A stretch of DNA of 64,000 nt from Salipaludibacillus sp. LMS25 (GCF_024362805.1 NZ_CP093299.1:992001-1056000), one strand, 5' to 3'. Positions 19,535 to 29,374 are shown, numbered from the stretch's first letter. Notes: a model not told the origin generated them from the sequence alone. Translations and numbers: made by a program.

Positions 19535-20552
19535 AGTGGATCACCTCCACGTCAACTTTTTGTTCTCTAATGTAGGTGATCGCTTCTTCAATCACAGGCT
19601 TTTCGCCAGTAACATTCACAAACAATGACCCGTATGATCCGTCTCTCGTCTGTGAAATCTTCCCTTGCAAAATGCTGATGGAGATATCAAAACGCCTGAC
19701 GACATCGGTTATAAGTGAGCGTTTAGCATCACTTCCTACAAATGTGAGCTGTAGGACGTGTCCGATACCATCATCTTTGAAGAGGTGTTTGATGGCTTCC
19801 TCAGTTTCTTCAGGCTCCGTCACTTGCTTAACAAATTCTTTTGTCATCTCTTCTTGAGGGCTCCTAAACACATCAAGAACTGGTCCCTCTTCAACAATTT
19901 GACCGTTTTCCATCACGGCTACGCGATGACAGATCTTTCGAATGACGTGCATTTCATGCGTAATCAGTATGATCGTTAAGCTTAACTTCTTATTAATACC
20001 TACTAATAAATCTAAAATAGAGTCGGTTGTTTTTGGATCTAAAGCCGAGGTGGCTTCATCACACAGCAAAACCTTCGGGTTAGTGGCTAACGCCCTTGCT
20101 ATTCCAACCCTCTGCTTCTGCCCACCACTCAGTTGAGAAGGATAAGATCCCCCTCGCCCTTCAAGACCAACGAGCGTAATAAGTTCTTGCACTCGCTTTT
20201 TCTGTTCGGCTTTTGAAACACCCTTTATTTCAAGTGGGAAAGCAATATTTTCTGCCACCGTACGCGACCAGAGTAGATTAAAGTGTTGAAAAATCATGCC
20301 GATTTCCTGACGTGCTTTTCGAAGTTCTTTTTTTGAAAGAGTCGTCATGTTTTTCCCAGCAACCGTTATATCCCCTGAGGAAGGCGTCTCAAGCATATTT
20401 AATAAGCGAATTAAAGTGCTTTTCCCTGCACCACTATATCCGATAATTCCGAATATTTCACCTTCATCAACAGTCAAATCAACGTGATCAACAGCGGTCA
20501 CGTCGCCGTCTTTCGTTTGAAACGTTTTAGCTATTCTTTGTAACGAAATCAT
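19527..20552 (-). CDS. metN: methionine ABC transporter ATPase MetN
   Basis: A 341-residue ATPase with Walker A GYSGAGKST, signature LSGGQKQRVGIARAL and Walker B VLLCDEATSALD. The C-terminal NIL domain (about residues 265-340, IGHVLQLTFVGSDAKRSLIT onward) senses methionine and causes trans-inhibition. The ribosome site is AGAGAGGA before the ATG at 20552. The gene follows a SAM-I riboswitch, so methionine import is switched off when SAM is plentiful. Confidence 0.95.
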   Translation of the reverse strand: MISLQRIAKTFQTKDGDVTAVDHVDLTVDEGEIFGIIGYSGAGKSTLIRLLNMLETPSSGDITVAGKNMTTLSKKELRKARQEIGMIFQHFNLLWSRTVAENIAFPLEIKGVSKAEQKKRVQELITLVGLEGRGGSYPSQLSGGQKQRVGIARALATNPKVLLCDEATSALDPKTTDSILDLLVGINKKLSLTIILITHEMHVIRKICHRVAVMENGQIVEEGPVLDVFRSPQEEMTKEFVKQVTEPEETEEAIKHLFKDDGIGHVLQLTFVGSDAKRSLITDVVRRFDISISILQGKISQTRDGSYGSLFVNVTGEKPVIEEAITYIREQKVDVEVIHYV

Positions 20553-20653
20553 GTCTATCCTCTCTTTCTTCCTTTACACAGACATGTCAACTCTCAATTT
20601 TGAAGTGACAGCAAGTCAGTCTAGGCTTATGTTAAGTGTGACTTTTTACCATA

Positions 20654-20828
20654 TAAAAAACCTTCCCGCTTGCAAAAAGATAAGCAGAAAGGTTTTATCA
20701 TAACTGAAAAGCCTTCCTCTCATCTTTCAAAGCTATTACGCTTTGTGGAATTGGCACCTTCCAGATATTAAATCTGGTGGTTGCCGGGCTTCACAGGGCC
20801 AGTCCCTCCGCCACTCTTGATAAGAAGA
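20654..20828 (-). ncRNA. SAM-I (S-box) riboswitch of metNIQ, with terminator
   Basis: The aptamer (about 20709-20828) shows the S-box core on the minus strand: CTTATCAAGAG, then GGAGGGACTGGCCC, then GAAGCCCGGCAACC, then AAGGTGCCAATTCC, closing with GATGAGAG. A terminator at 20654-20695 follows (AAAACCTTTCTGC pairing with GGGAAGGTTTTTT). SAM binding should end transcription before metN. Confidence 0.96.
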
Positions 20829-20859
20829 TAATGTCATATTAATTTTAAGTCTGATCTGA

Positions 20860-20888
20860 ATATTATCATTAGCTCATAATGTTGTCAA
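20860..20888 (-). promoter_or_regulatory. sigma-A promoter of the metNIQ leader
   Basis: TTGACA (20883-20888), a 17-base spacer and TAATAT (20860-20865), about 30 bases before the aptamer on the minus strand. Confidence 0.8.
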
Positions 20889-20989
20889 TACGTTTTTAAA
20901 ATTGGATGATATTCCTAAAGAAGGGCGGTATCTAATAGGAAGAACAAACTAACGGAGTAGGATAAAAAAATATAAAAGAAGACAAGTAG

Positions 20990-21331
20990 TCAATATGATT
21001 CTTTTGAATAGTAGAGGTAAAAGAGGGCTTCCAGCCAAAGTAAGTACTTTAAATCACCCTCTGCTATAAGGTCTCCCCTTTTTGACATAGCTAGTAAGAA
21101 GTCTTCTCCTTTTAAAAGTGACGTTAGTGCTTCTTCATCACCACTAATAAAAACAGCTACTTCTTGCTCCTCCACCGCCTGTCTCACATGGACAGCACTT
21201 TGTTGAAAATCTAAGTACCACACCCGATTGTTACATGAAAGCTTCACCTTAATATCGTATTTTTTTAGTAATTCAGATGCTTGCTCCTGTTTACCCATTT
21301 GATTTATAGCTGAATGCAGCAATGTTTCCAT
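20990..21331 (-). CDS. SCP2 sterol-binding-domain protein (YusD-like)
   Basis: About 113 residues resembling small SCP2-type lipid-carrier domains (VKLSCNNRVWYLDFQQSAVH, VAVFISGDEEALTSLLKGED). B. subtilis has yusD at this same position next to metNPQ, which supports the assignment. The ATG at 21331 is 10 bases after AAGGA; a GTG three codons upstream is too close to it. Its role is not established in Bacilli. The neighbouring fatty-acid degradation genes make a lipid-binding role plausible. Confidence 0.65.
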   Translation of the reverse strand: METLLHSAINQMGKQEQASELLKKYDIKVKLSCNNRVWYLDFQQSAVHVRQAVEEQEVAVFISGDEEALTSLLKGEDFLLAMSKRGDLIAEGDLKYLLWLEALFYLYYSKESY

Positions 21332-21417
21332 CTTGTTCACGTCCTTAATAATAGTCCCCTATAAATCTATATCATTAATATATTCGACGTGAATCGATTA
21401 ATTCCTGCTAGAAATAG

Positions 21418-21576
21418 TTTATCCCACTCTTAAGGGGCAGTAAAACCCCCACCTCAAAACTTAAGAAGAGCGAAACGTTTAGGTGGGGAATAAACTGCCC
21501 CTAAAGGTCCCATAAGTTAAACGAACAATCAGTGGGGGATGAAGGAAAACGCCCACTGATTGAAGCTTAGCTTTAT
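21418..21576 (-). repeat. type-1 hairpin repeat, copy A
   Basis: Full-length copy of the interspersed repeat in minus orientation. It starts ATAAAGCTAAGCTTCAATCA and ends CTTAAGAGTGGGATAAA. It contains the hairpin CAATCAGTGGG/CCCACTGATTG and a larger hairpin with arms AGGGGCAGT-x-CCCACCT and AGGTGGGGG-x-ACTGCCCCT. It lies between two minus-strand genes and fills most of this gap. Confidence 0.9.
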
Positions 21577-21608
21577 CAGTAGGTGGAGAATATTTGAGCT
21601 AATGTTTT

Positions 21609-21977
21609 TTAACACCAGCCCATATCACATCCTTCAACATATGACTGTGGATACTCCTTTTTTTTATTTTGAGTGTTCTTATAAAATTTTTCATTTTTAA
21701 ATTCAAATCCATCTGCCATTTCATAGTTATAACTATGCCCATTTTGTTTTAATTTGCCAATTTTTTCGGTTTGATAAAATAACGCCGTTTCGCCATCCTC
21801 TTCCTGTTTTTTTTCTATCTCAGATGAAATATCAACCAGGGCATCTTGCGCAATGATCGTTTCTTCTGATGATTCTTCTTTAACGGCGTCATCATCAGTA
21901 TTATTCGTCATCTCGTTTACCATTGCTAACGCCTCCTTCCACACCTTATCATGTAACTTTTTTTCTCCGTTATTCAC
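21609..21977 (-). CDS. hypothetical cytoplasmic protein
   Basis: A 122-residue soluble, acidic protein with a helical N-terminus (KLHDKVWKEALAMVNEMTNN). The middle is Glu-rich, and the C-terminal stretch FYQTEKIGKLKQNGHSYNYE is followed by a tail ending GCDMGWC. The two terminal cysteines (C-x4-C) are unusual for this compartment. No family is recognised. Its position between yusD-like and gcvH is where B. subtilis carries small yus genes of unknown function. Confidence 0.5.
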   Translation of the reverse strand: MNNGEKKLHDKVWKEALAMVNEMTNNTDDDAVKEESSEETIIAQDALVDISSEIEKKQEEDGETALFYQTEKIGKLKQNGHSYNYEMADGFEFKNEKFYKNTQNKKKEYPQSYVEGCDMGWC

Positions 21978-22088
21978 GAATAGGCGTGGGAGTTACAGGA
22001 AGTAGCAATATGAATGAAAACCATTTTCACTTTCGACAAGAAATAGAAAAAACGCCCTTCACCTTTAAAGGCAGTGGGCGTTCACACA

Positions 22089-22472
22089 TTAATCTTCTTT
22101 CGTCATTTCCTCGTATGCTGCTGCATCCATCAAATTATCTATTTCTGACTTATCAGATGGCTCCACAACAACCATCCAAGCTTTTTCATATGGAGATTCG
22201 TTTACAAATTCAGGTGAATCATCCAACTCTTCATTTACTTCTACAACTTTTCCACTGATCGGAGCATAGAGCTCAGATACCGTTTTAACAGACTCAACAC
22301 TCCCAAAAGGCTCGTCAGCTTCTAATTCGTCTCCTACTTCTGGTAACTCAACGAATACAATATCTCCTAGCTCTGATTGTGCAAAGTCTGTAATACCAAT
22401 CCTTACTTTACCGTCTTCTTCTTTAACCCACTCGTGCTCTTCTGAATACTTTAATTCTTTTGGTAAATCCAT
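22089..22472 (-). CDS. gcvH: glycine cleavage system H protein
   Basis: A 127-residue lipoyl carrier. The lipoylated lysine is K63 in [17 protein letters not shown], and the flanking [13 protein letters not shown] fits the family. It shuttles the methylamine group between glycine decarboxylase subunits. In Bacillus it is also the obligatory relay for lipoate attachment (LipM/LipL pathway). The ATG at 22472 has GGAGGGATAAAC in front; the longer frame includes that site and is rejected. No gcvPT genes are nearby, as in B. subtilis. Confidence 0.96.
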   Translation of the reverse strand: MDLPKELKYSEEHEWVKEEDGKVRIGITDFAQSELGDIVFVELPEVGDELEADEPFGSVESVKTVSELYAPISGKVVEVNEELDDSPEFVNESPYEKAWMVVVEPSDKSEIDNLMDAAAYEEMTKED

Positions 22473-22609
22473 GTTTATCCCTCCGAGTATCATTTAAAGT
22501 AAGTGCTAAGATGGTGACATCTTAGTATGTATCACACAGCTTTCATCTGTCTCCACCCTACTATAATATATTTACAGAAAGGGGAGCAACAATGTTGATA
22601 AAAACGTCA

Positions 22610-22969
22610 TTATTTTTTCCACGTTTGTGTAAAAGTCTCTTCGTTAAAACCAACTGTCACGCTTTCGCCATCTGTTGTGAGTGGACGCTTAATCAGCATA
22701 CCATCTGAAGCAAGAACGGCTAATAATTCGTCCTCAGAAGCTGTTTTTACTTTGTCTTTCAAACCGAGTTCACGGTATTTTTTTCCACTTGTGTTAAAGA
22801 ATTTTTTTAGTTCTAGCCCACTTTTTTGATACATTTCCTGCAACTCATCTTTAGAAGGGGGGTTTTCGACAATATGGATTGCATCGTAGGCAATACCCTC
22901 GTTGTCTAACCATGCCTTTGCTTTCCGGCACGTGCCACACTTCGGATAATGATAAAATGTGATGCTCAT
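22610..22969 (-). CDS. ArsC/Spx family protein (YusI-like)
   Basis: A 119-residue thioredoxin-fold protein with the redox motif C11-x-x-C14 (YPKCGTCRKAKAWLDNEG) and the family's C-terminal LLIKRPLT motif (here MLIKRPLTTDG). It aligns with YusI of B. subtilis, which has the same neighbours (gcvH and fadE). It is probably a glutaredoxin-like oxidoreductase or regulator rather than a proven arsenate reductase. It lacks the residues that tether Spx to RNA polymerase as far as I can judge. Confidence 0.85.
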   Translation of the reverse strand: MSITFYHYPKCGTCRKAKAWLDNEGIAYDAIHIVENPPSKDELQEMYQKSGLELKKFFNTSGKKYRELGLKDKVKTASEDELLAVLASDGMLIKRPLTTDGESVTVGFNEETFTQTWKK

Positions 22970-23165
22970 CAGTGACCTCCTTTTTTTTGCATAACTTATG
23001 TTTACAGTTTACATTTTTTATTAGCATCCGAAATAGACACTTGATTATTCTTGTCTGTAAACATCGTAGTTAAATTCATTCTATCTTATTTTGTGAGGGA
23101 TATCACGAAAGATGCCTATCGCCTTATTTTATGGTAAAGATCCACTGTTTATTTTACATATGTAA

Positions 23166-23193
23166 GCGAGGCCTTAACGTAACGAGGCCTCGC
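23166..23193 (-). terminator. hairpin downstream of fadNAE
   Basis: GCGAGGCC (23166-23173) and GGCCTCGC (23186-23193) form an 8-bp GC-rich stem. A second hairpin TTTGGGACA/TGTCCCAAA lies at 23238-23262, just after fadE. Neither has a full U-run. Together they probably end or stabilise the fad transcript. Nothing else is seen in 22970-23278. Confidence 0.45.
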
Positions 23194-23278
23194 CATAAGA
23201 GAGAAGTATGCCTTCTACACTGAAAGAAGGATATTTTTATTTGGGACAGGGGAGTGTCCCAAAAAGAGATAACATGAT

Positions 23279-25060
23279 TTAAACAACGTATTTTTCTTGT
23301 TCTAATATTTTTGCGGCTAATGTTCGCTTTTTCTCGATCATATTTATCGGGGTATGTCTTGTTAATTTTTTTAAGATAGATAACATAGTACGCAAGTTAT
23401 CACCCTCTTCTAAAGCAACAAGAGATTCTTTAGCAATAGCCTCAATATCATTAAACGCTTCCTGGGTATATATTTGTGTCATAAGTAGCTTCTGAGTAGA
23501 TTTTTCTAATCCTTTGTTTTCAATCCCTTTTTCAGTTCTAAGGATACATGATTCTATATTAAAAATTTCATTAACAAGATCTGCCACATTGCTCAGAAGT
23601 TCCTGCTCTTTTTGTAACTTATCACCATACGTTTGAGCAGCAGTCCCTGCAATCATTAAAGCGATTTTCTTAGCATTTGCTAATAAATATTTTTCTTGTT
23701 CCAGAGGTTCATCTCCCACCTCTTCCGGCATCATCATCATGAGCTCTTCTTGTAATCCTCCTGCCTTTTCAAGTAAAGCAAGTTCACCTTTCATCGCTTT
23801 ACGCATAAGGGTTGCCGGCACTAACATACGATTAATTTCATTTGTCCCTTCAAAGATTCGATTAATCCGTGAATTTCGATACATAGATTCCACTTCATAT
23901 TCAGCCATAAAGCCGTAGCCTCCATGTATTTGAACTGCTTCATCCACCACAAAATCAAGAACTTCAGAACAGAAGAATTTATTTAAGGAACATTCTATCG
24001 CATAATCACTTATCGCTTTCCCCACTTTTGCCCCGTCTTGTTGGTCTTCTTCAGACAGTTGGGCAAAGGCAGCATCTATGAGTCCACCTGTTCGATAAAT
24101 CGTACTTTCAGCCGCATACGTCTTTACGGCCATTTCTGCCAGTTTCTTTTGAATGAGTGTAAACTTAGCAATCGGTACTTTGAATTGCTTGCGTTCATTA
24201 GCATAAGCTGCCGATACTTCAATTGCTCTTTTCGCACTTCCTACACAGCCAACACCTAATTTATAACGCCCAATATTAAGAATGTTAAAGGCGATCACGT
24301 GACCTTTCCCTATTTCACCTAGTACATTCTCCTTCGGCACAAGTGCCTCGTTAAGAATTAATGTTCTTGTAGAGGACCCCTTAATTCCCATCTTCTTTTC
24401 TTCTGTCCCTGTCGATACTCCTTCATAATCTTTTTCAACGATAAAAGCGGTAAAATGTTCTCCGTCGACTTTTGCATAAACGATAAAAACTTCAGCAAAT
24501 CCGGCATTTGTAATCCATTGTTTTTCTCCATTTAAAACGTAATGCGTTCCTGCCTCATTTAAAACAGCCGTTGTTTTTGCACTTAAAGCATCAGACCCTG
24601 AGCTCGGTTCGGTTAACGCATAAGCTGCGACCGTCTCCCCTGTAGCTAACCCTGGTAAATACGTTTTCTTTTGTGTTTCTGTGCCAAAAAACACAATTGG
24701 AAGGGATCCAATTCCCACATGGGCCCCATGCGTTAATGAAAAAGACCCTGCTATGGCAAATTTTTCAGTAATGAGTGTCGAACTTATTTTATCAAGCCCA
24801 ATACCGCCATATTGCTCGGGGACATCCGCTCCAAGAAGCCCTAGTTCACCTGCTTCTTTTAACAGCCTGACAGATCGGTCAAATTCATGATTTTCGATAA
24901 ATTCAACTTCCGGTACGACTTTCTCTTTAACAAAATCTTCTGTTGTTTTTGCAATCATGAGGTGTTCATCGGTAAAATCCTCTGGTGTAAAAATGTGATC
25001 TGCGGACGTGTCGTCTAACAGAAAACTACCGCCTTTTAACGTTTTGTCTGCCGTTTCCAT
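23279..25060 (-). CDS. fadE: acyl-CoA dehydrogenase FadE
   Basis: About 593 residues. This FAD enzyme introduces the trans-2 double bond in fatty acyl-CoA. Family motifs are YALTEPSSGSDALSAKT and NRIFEGTNEINRMLV. A C-terminal helical extension of about 170 residues is typical of Bacillus FadE (YusJ). The ATG at 25060 has GAGGAGG at 7-8 bases. It is last in the fadN-fadA-fadE operon and carries out the first oxidation step of the cycle. Confidence 0.93.
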   Translation of the reverse strand: METADKTLKGGSFLLDDTSADHIFTPEDFTDEHLMIAKTTEDFVKEKVVPEVEFIENHEFDRSVRLLKEAGELGLLGADVPEQYGGIGLDKISSTLITEKFAIAGSFSLTHGAHVGIGSLPIVFFGTETQKKTYLPGLATGETVAAYALTEPSSGSDALSAKTTAVLNEAGTHYVLNGEKQWITNAGFAEVFIVYAKVDGEHFTAFIVEKDYEGVSTGTEEKKMGIKGSSTRTLILNEALVPKENVLGEIGKGHVIAFNILNIGRYKLGVGCVGSAKRAIEVSAAYANERKQFKVPIAKFTLIQKKLAEMAVKTYAAESTIYRTGGLIDAAFAQLSEEDQQDGAKVGKAISDYAIECSLNKFFCSEVLDFVVDEAVQIHGGYGFMAEYEVESMYRNSRINRIFEGTNEINRMLVPATLMRKAMKGELALLEKAGGLQEELMMMMPEEVGDEPLEQEKYLLANAKKIALMIAGTAAQTYGDKLQKEQELLSNVADLVNEIFNIESCILRTEKGIENKGLEKSTQKLLMTQIYTQEAFNDIEAIAKESLVALEEGDNLRTMLSILKKLTRHTPINMIEKKRTLAAKILEQEKYVV

Positions 25061-25120
25061 CGTCATTCCTCCTCGAATCATTTAAATTGAACGCTTACAA
25101 TACAAAGGTTGGTACAGGGA

Positions 25121-26302
25121 CTAGAGTAACTCAAACACACCAGCGGCTCCCATTCCGCCTCCAATACACATGGTTACAACACCAAACTGTTCCTGTCTTC
25201 GCTTCATTTCATGCAAAAGGGTTAACGTCAATTTTGTTCCCGTACAACCGAGCGGGTGTCCAATAGCGATTGCCCCGCCATTGACATTCACTTTGTCATA
25301 ATCAAGTTTTAATTCTCTTATCACGTGTAAAGATTGAGAAGCAAATGCCTCATTAAGTTCAAATAATCCTATATCCGAGAGCTTAAGGCCCGCTAATTTG
25401 ACGGCTTTTGGAATAGCTTCTACTGGCCCTACCCCCATAATGTCCGGTGCTACACCTGCGACGGCGAATGAGCGAAACTTCGCTATAGGTGTCATTCTTT
25501 CCGCAATCGCCGTCTCCCGTTCCATCACGAGGACTGACGCCGCACCATCACTCATTTGTGAAGCATTTCCTGCTGTCACAGTTCCCCCCTTTGGTTGAAA
25601 GGCTGGTTTTAATGCTGCTAATGCTTCCACCGTTGTCTGTTCACGAATCCCTTCATCTTCTTGAATAATCACTTCTTTTTCACTTAATGTGTTTTTATCA
25701 TCCACAGCTCTTAACGTAACAGGAACTGGTACGATCTCATCAGAAAATTTCCCAGCTTTACGAGCTTCAGCAGCACGTCTATGACTTTCTGCTGCAAATG
25801 CATCTTGATCTTTGCGACTAATGTTAAAACGTTTGGCTACTTCTTCTGCTGTATGTCCCATTCCCATGTAATATTCAGGAGCATTTTCAACGAGTCTTAG
25901 ATTAGGCGCTATCACGTGTCCTCCCATAGGAATAAGACTCATAGATTCTGCTCCCCCAGCAATAATGGCTTCAGCGTGACCAAGCATAATTCTTTCTGCT
26001 GCGTACGCGATACTTTGCAAGCCAGATGAACAATAACGATTAATCGTGATGGCTGGCACTTGTTCAGGAAGACCTGCAAGCACGGAAGCAAAGCGGGCCA
26101 TATTCATACCTTGTTCTGCTTCTGGCATGGCACATCCAACTATTACATCGTCGATTCTTTCTGGTGATAAATCATTTGCTCGCTTCAACGTTTCCCTTAT
26201 GGTAATAGCCGCGAGATCATCTGGCCTAACTGCGGCGAAGCTTCCCTTTTTCGCTTTTCCTACAGGTGTTCTTGCACCTGTTACGATCACTGCATCTTTC
26301 AA
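25121..26302 (-). CDS. fadA: acetyl-CoA acyltransferase (3-ketoacyl-CoA thiolase) FadA
   Basis: About 393 residues. The nucleophile is C91 (NRYCSSGLQSIAYAAER), the His motif is GGAIAIGHPLGCTG, and the second active-site Cys is in TMCIGGGMGA. It releases acetyl-CoA in the last step of beta-oxidation. I start at the TTG at 26302, which has GGAGGGG at 7 bases. The frame continues upstream through the ribosome site. It lies 25 bases after fadN. Confidence 0.93.
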   Translation of the reverse strand: MKDAVIVTGARTPVGKAKKGSFAAVRPDDLAAITIRETLKRANDLSPERIDDVIVGCAMPEAEQGMNMARFASVLAGLPEQVPAITINRYCSSGLQSIAYAAERIMLGHAEAIIAGGAESMSLIPMGGHVIAPNLRLVENAPEYYMGMGHTAEEVAKRFNISRKDQDAFAAESHRRAAEARKAGKFSDEIVPVPVTLRAVDDKNTLSEKEVIIQEDEGIREQTTVEALAALKPAFQPKGGTVTAGNASQMSDGAASVLVMERETAIAERMTPIAKFRSFAVAGVAPDIMGVGPVEAIPKAVKLAGLKLSDIGLFELNEAFASQSLHVIRELKLDYDKVNVNGGAIAIGHPLGCTGTKLTLTLLHEMKRRQEQFGVVTMCIGGGMGAAGVFELL

Positions 26303-26327
26303 ATGATTCCCCTCCTTCACAGGTGAT

Positions 26328-28715
26328 TTAATTGCGTAACGGCTTCCCTTTTGTCAGCATATGTTGCATTCGCTGTTGTGTCTTTGGCTCTCCTGTTAAA
26401 CTTAAAAATGCTTCTCGTTCTATATCTAATAAATAGTCTTCATCCACTTCAGTGCCTTTCGGTACGCGACCACCAGCAATAACAAAAGCTAACTTTTCTG
26501 CAATTTTCATATCGTGGTCTGATAAAAGTCCACTGAATTTCATTGATTTTGCTCCAAGAAGCATTGTGGCATAACCTGATTCCCCAACGACTCGTATTTT
26601 CTTACGTGTTGGTGGGCGATACCCTTGTGCAGCTAAGTGCCGGACACTTTCCTTAGCATCATGTAAAAGATGGTCGTTATTAATACTAATACCATCCTGT
26701 GGTCTTATAAACCCATATTCAGCAGCTTCCTGCGCACTCGTGCTTACCTTCGCCATTGCGATCGTCTCAAATACGTTATTCGCAATCGCTTGATAATCAC
26801 TAATGGCCCCTTGCGGCAAACGTTCTACCTGCCTGAGGTAAAGCTCTTTATTGCCACCACCTCCTGGAATCAGTCCCACACCCGTTTCTACTAATCCCAT
26901 ATACGTTTCCATTGAGGCTTGAATACGTGCCGATGGCAGACAAATCTCCGTTCCACCGCCTAGTGTCATGGCAAAGGGGGCACTCACAACTGGTTTAGCA
27001 GAGTAGCGAATAGCTGTCATCGCTTTTTGAAATTGGCGCACAACGAGATCTATTTCTGGAAAATTCATGTCTTGTGCTTCCATCAATATCATCATCAAAT
27101 TGGCACCGACACAAAAGTTTTTACCTTGATTATTAATTACGAGCCCTTGATAGTTTTTTTCTACTTCTTCAATTGATTTATTAATCATTTGTAAAACATC
27201 GAGTCCAACTGAGTTATTTCGTGAGGTAAATTCAAGGCATGCTACGTCATCACCTATATCAATTAAGGCAGCGCCAGTATTTTTCATAATGACCTGGTCA
27301 TTTTCCTTAAGAGTAGCAAGGTTAATCACTTTTGAATTGAACTTTACCGATTTATACTCTCCTTGGTGATAATAAGAGTGCCTATCTTTATAAAAGCGAG
27401 TGAATCCTTCCTCAAGCATCGTATCAATCCATGGAGGTATTGTGTCCCCTTCTTTTTTCATCCGATTAACAGAGTCTTCAACCCCTATAGCATCCCATGT
27501 TTCAAACGGCCCCAACTCCCAGCCAAAGCCCCATTTCATCGCTTGATCAATATCATATAGTGAATCAGCCACTTCACCGCACTTTTCCGCTGCATAGAGC
27601 AGTGTTGGCTTTAACACGCTCCACACGAGCTCTCCCGCTCGATCGTCAGCGTATACAAGCGCTTTCATTTTACTAGCTTTGCCTTTCGCCTGTTTGCTCT
27701 TTTCCACAGAGGATGCAGTTAATTTCTGTCTCGGTTCATATGTCATTTTTTTGTAATTAAGTTCTAGAATCTCACTGCCCTTTTCACTTTTTTCCTTATA
27801 ATAAAATCCTTGTCCTGTTTTACTCCCAAGCATTTTTTTATGTGCCATGTCTTTCATAAAAGCAGGTGGATCAAACATCTCCTTTTCCTTGCCTTCTACC
27901 TGATCATAAACATTTTTCGCCACATGCAGGAATGTATCCAGCCCTACCACATCCAAGGTTCTAAACGTCGCGCTTTTAGGCCGACCAAGAACAGGCCCTG
28001 TGACAGAGTCAACTTCTCCAATGCTGTAACCACGAGCTTCCATTTCCCGTACTGTCACTAACAGCCCATAAGTACCAATCCGATTAGCAATAAAGTTAGG
28101 CGTATCCTTCGCTTCAACAACTCCTTTCCCTAATGTGTTTTCTGCGAATTGTTTCATATATTCAAAGATTTCATCTGACGTATCTTTTGTACGAATTAAT
28201 TCAAGCAGCTTCAAATACCTCGGTGGATTAAAGAAATGTGTACCTAGAAAGTGCCGTTTAAAATCATCTGACCTTTCTTCTGCCATGGCTTCGATCGAAA
28301 TTCCTGACGTATTTGAACTGACCACTGTCCCTTTTTTTCTGTATTTATCAACTGTTGCGAACACGTCTTTTTTTACTTCAAGGTTTTCAGTGACGACTTC
28401 AATAATCCAGTCTACTTCTGAAAGGCGTGGCATGTCGTCAGCCATGTTTCCAGCTTCAATTAAATCTGCGTTACTTTTCTTCGCTAATGGAGCAGGTTTT
28501 TGTTTTCTCAACTGTTGGATGGACGCAGCGGCTAACCGATTTCTAACCTGTTTGTCGTTAAGAGTCAGACCTTGTTTCTTTTCTTTCTCAGACAAATCTT
28601 TTGGCAAAATGTCAAGTAATAATGAGGGTATGCCAATATTGGCTAAATGAGCAGCAATAGCTGAGCCCATAATTCCTGATCCCAATACAGCAACCTTTTT
28701 AATTGTTCGTGACAT
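26328..28715 (-). CDS. fadN: bifunctional 3-hydroxyacyl-CoA dehydrogenase/enoyl-CoA hydratase FadN
   Basis: A 795-residue multifunctional protein. The N-terminal Rossmann domain has VAVLGSGIMGSAIAAHL (residues 9-25) and the dehydrogenase helical domains follow (FLGTHFFNPPRYLKLLELI). A C-terminal crotonase domain starts near residue 500 (GLVINNQGKNFCVGANLMM, MTLGGGTEICLPSARIQ, GLIPGGGGNKELYL). It performs hydration and the second oxidation of beta-oxidation. AAAGGAGG precedes the ATG. First gene of the operon, under the FadR box at 28740. Confidence 0.95.
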   Translation of the reverse strand: MSRTIKKVAVLGSGIMGSAIAAHLANIGIPSLLLDILPKDLSEKEKKQGLTLNDKQVRNRLAAASIQQLRKQKPAPLAKKSNADLIEAGNMADDMPRLSEVDWIIEVVTENLEVKKDVFATVDKYRKKGTVVSSNTSGISIEAMAEERSDDFKRHFLGTHFFNPPRYLKLLELIRTKDTSDEIFEYMKQFAENTLGKGVVEAKDTPNFIANRIGTYGLLVTVREMEARGYSIGEVDSVTGPVLGRPKSATFRTLDVVGLDTFLHVAKNVYDQVEGKEKEMFDPPAFMKDMAHKKMLGSKTGQGFYYKEKSEKGSEILELNYKKMTYEPRQKLTASSVEKSKQAKGKASKMKALVYADDRAGELVWSVLKPTLLYAAEKCGEVADSLYDIDQAMKWGFGWELGPFETWDAIGVEDSVNRMKKEGDTIPPWIDTMLEEGFTRFYKDRHSYYHQGEYKSVKFNSKVINLATLKENDQVIMKNTGAALIDIGDDVACLEFTSRNNSVGLDVLQMINKSIEEVEKNYQGLVINNQGKNFCVGANLMMILMEAQDMNFPEIDLVVRQFQKAMTAIRYSAKPVVSAPFAMTLGGGTEICLPSARIQASMETYMGLVETGVGLIPGGGGNKELYLRQVERLPQGAISDYQAIANNVFETIAMAKVSTSAQEAAEYGFIRPQDGISINNDHLLHDAKESVRHLAAQGYRPPTRKKIRVVGESGYATMLLGAKSMKFSGLLSDHDMKIAEKLAFVIAGGRVPKGTEVDEDYLLDIEREAFLSLTGEPKTQQRMQHMLTKGKPLRN

Positions 28716-28739
28716 AAAGTACCTCCTTTAATTATTTTT

Positions 28740-28757
28740 TGAATGAATATTCATTCA
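28740..28757. promoter_or_regulatory. FadR operator
   Basis: TGAATGAATATTCATTCA is a perfect palindrome matching the Bacillus FadR consensus TGAATGAxTAxTCATTCA. It sits 25 bases before the fadN start, so long-chain acyl-CoA should relieve repression of fadNAE. Confidence 0.92.
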
Positions 28758-29092
28758 TTTTTAAAGCTAAAAAAAAGAGTCCTGCTTTCCAAATTGATTT
28801 CTCTAGTGTCTCTTCATGTATTACTATATTAAATTTTTTGCTTTCATGCAACCATATTGGCCGAAACTTTTTATTTTTTCTTTCGTCTAGTTCGTATATC
28901 AACTAAGATAGCTTCAAAAGTGGGGACGTCGCTTTCATATTAAAAACAGATTGCTCCAACGTTCACAATTAACTTCTTTCCTTTATGTTCGGAAAATAAC
29001 TCCATTTATATTTGTAAAACGGTGCATAGTTCAGGTTTTGTTGAGAAAGCTATCTTAATGAGAGTTATTTTTATGATAAAAAGGAGGATATT
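28758..29092. other. divergent intergenic region between fadN and coat genes
   Basis: It holds the fadN promoter side and the upstream region of the coat genes. I see no further operator, repeat or ORF. A sporulation promoter for the coat genes is expected here but is not clear by eye. Confidence 0.35.
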
Positions 29093-29359
29093 ATGCAACA
29101 ACAATCAGCGATGAATCAAGGGCAAAACATGCCCCAGCCCCCATCTGTCATCACGACGAAAGATCATCTTTATATTAATGACATGCTAGCTTGGAATCTA
29201 CTTGCCATGAAGAAAGCCCACACCTTTTCACAGCAGTGTTCTGACCAAGAGATTTCACAAGCATTGGACAGAGCAGGAAGAATGCATCAAGAACATTACC
29301 AAAAATTATTAACTCATTTACAAACCCAGGGACAAAACGGCTCCCAAACGCTTCAATAA
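29093..29359 (+). CDS. CotF-like spore coat protein, small (first of two)
   Basis: An 88-residue protein with a Gln/Met-rich N-terminus (MQQQSAMNQGQNMPQPPSVI). A helical CotF-like core follows: DHLYINDMLAWNLLAMKKAH and ISQALDRAGRMHQEHYQKLL. CotF-family proteins are deposited in the inner spore coat. AAAAGGAGGA lies before the ATG. It lies 15 bases before the second coat gene in the slot where B. subtilis has yusN. Confidence 0.75.
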   Translation: MQQQSAMNQGQNMPQPPSVITTKDHLYINDMLAWNLLAMKKAHTFSQQCSDQEISQALDRAGRMHQEHYQKLLTHLQTQGQNGSQTLQ

Positions 29360-29374
29360 AGAGGAGGGATTTAG

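Noticed and set aside
22610..22969. Calling the ArsC-fold protein arsenate reductase or Spx
   Set aside because: The C-x-x-C motif and neighbourhood fit YusI; no arsenic genes are nearby and polymerase-binding features of Spx are not seen.
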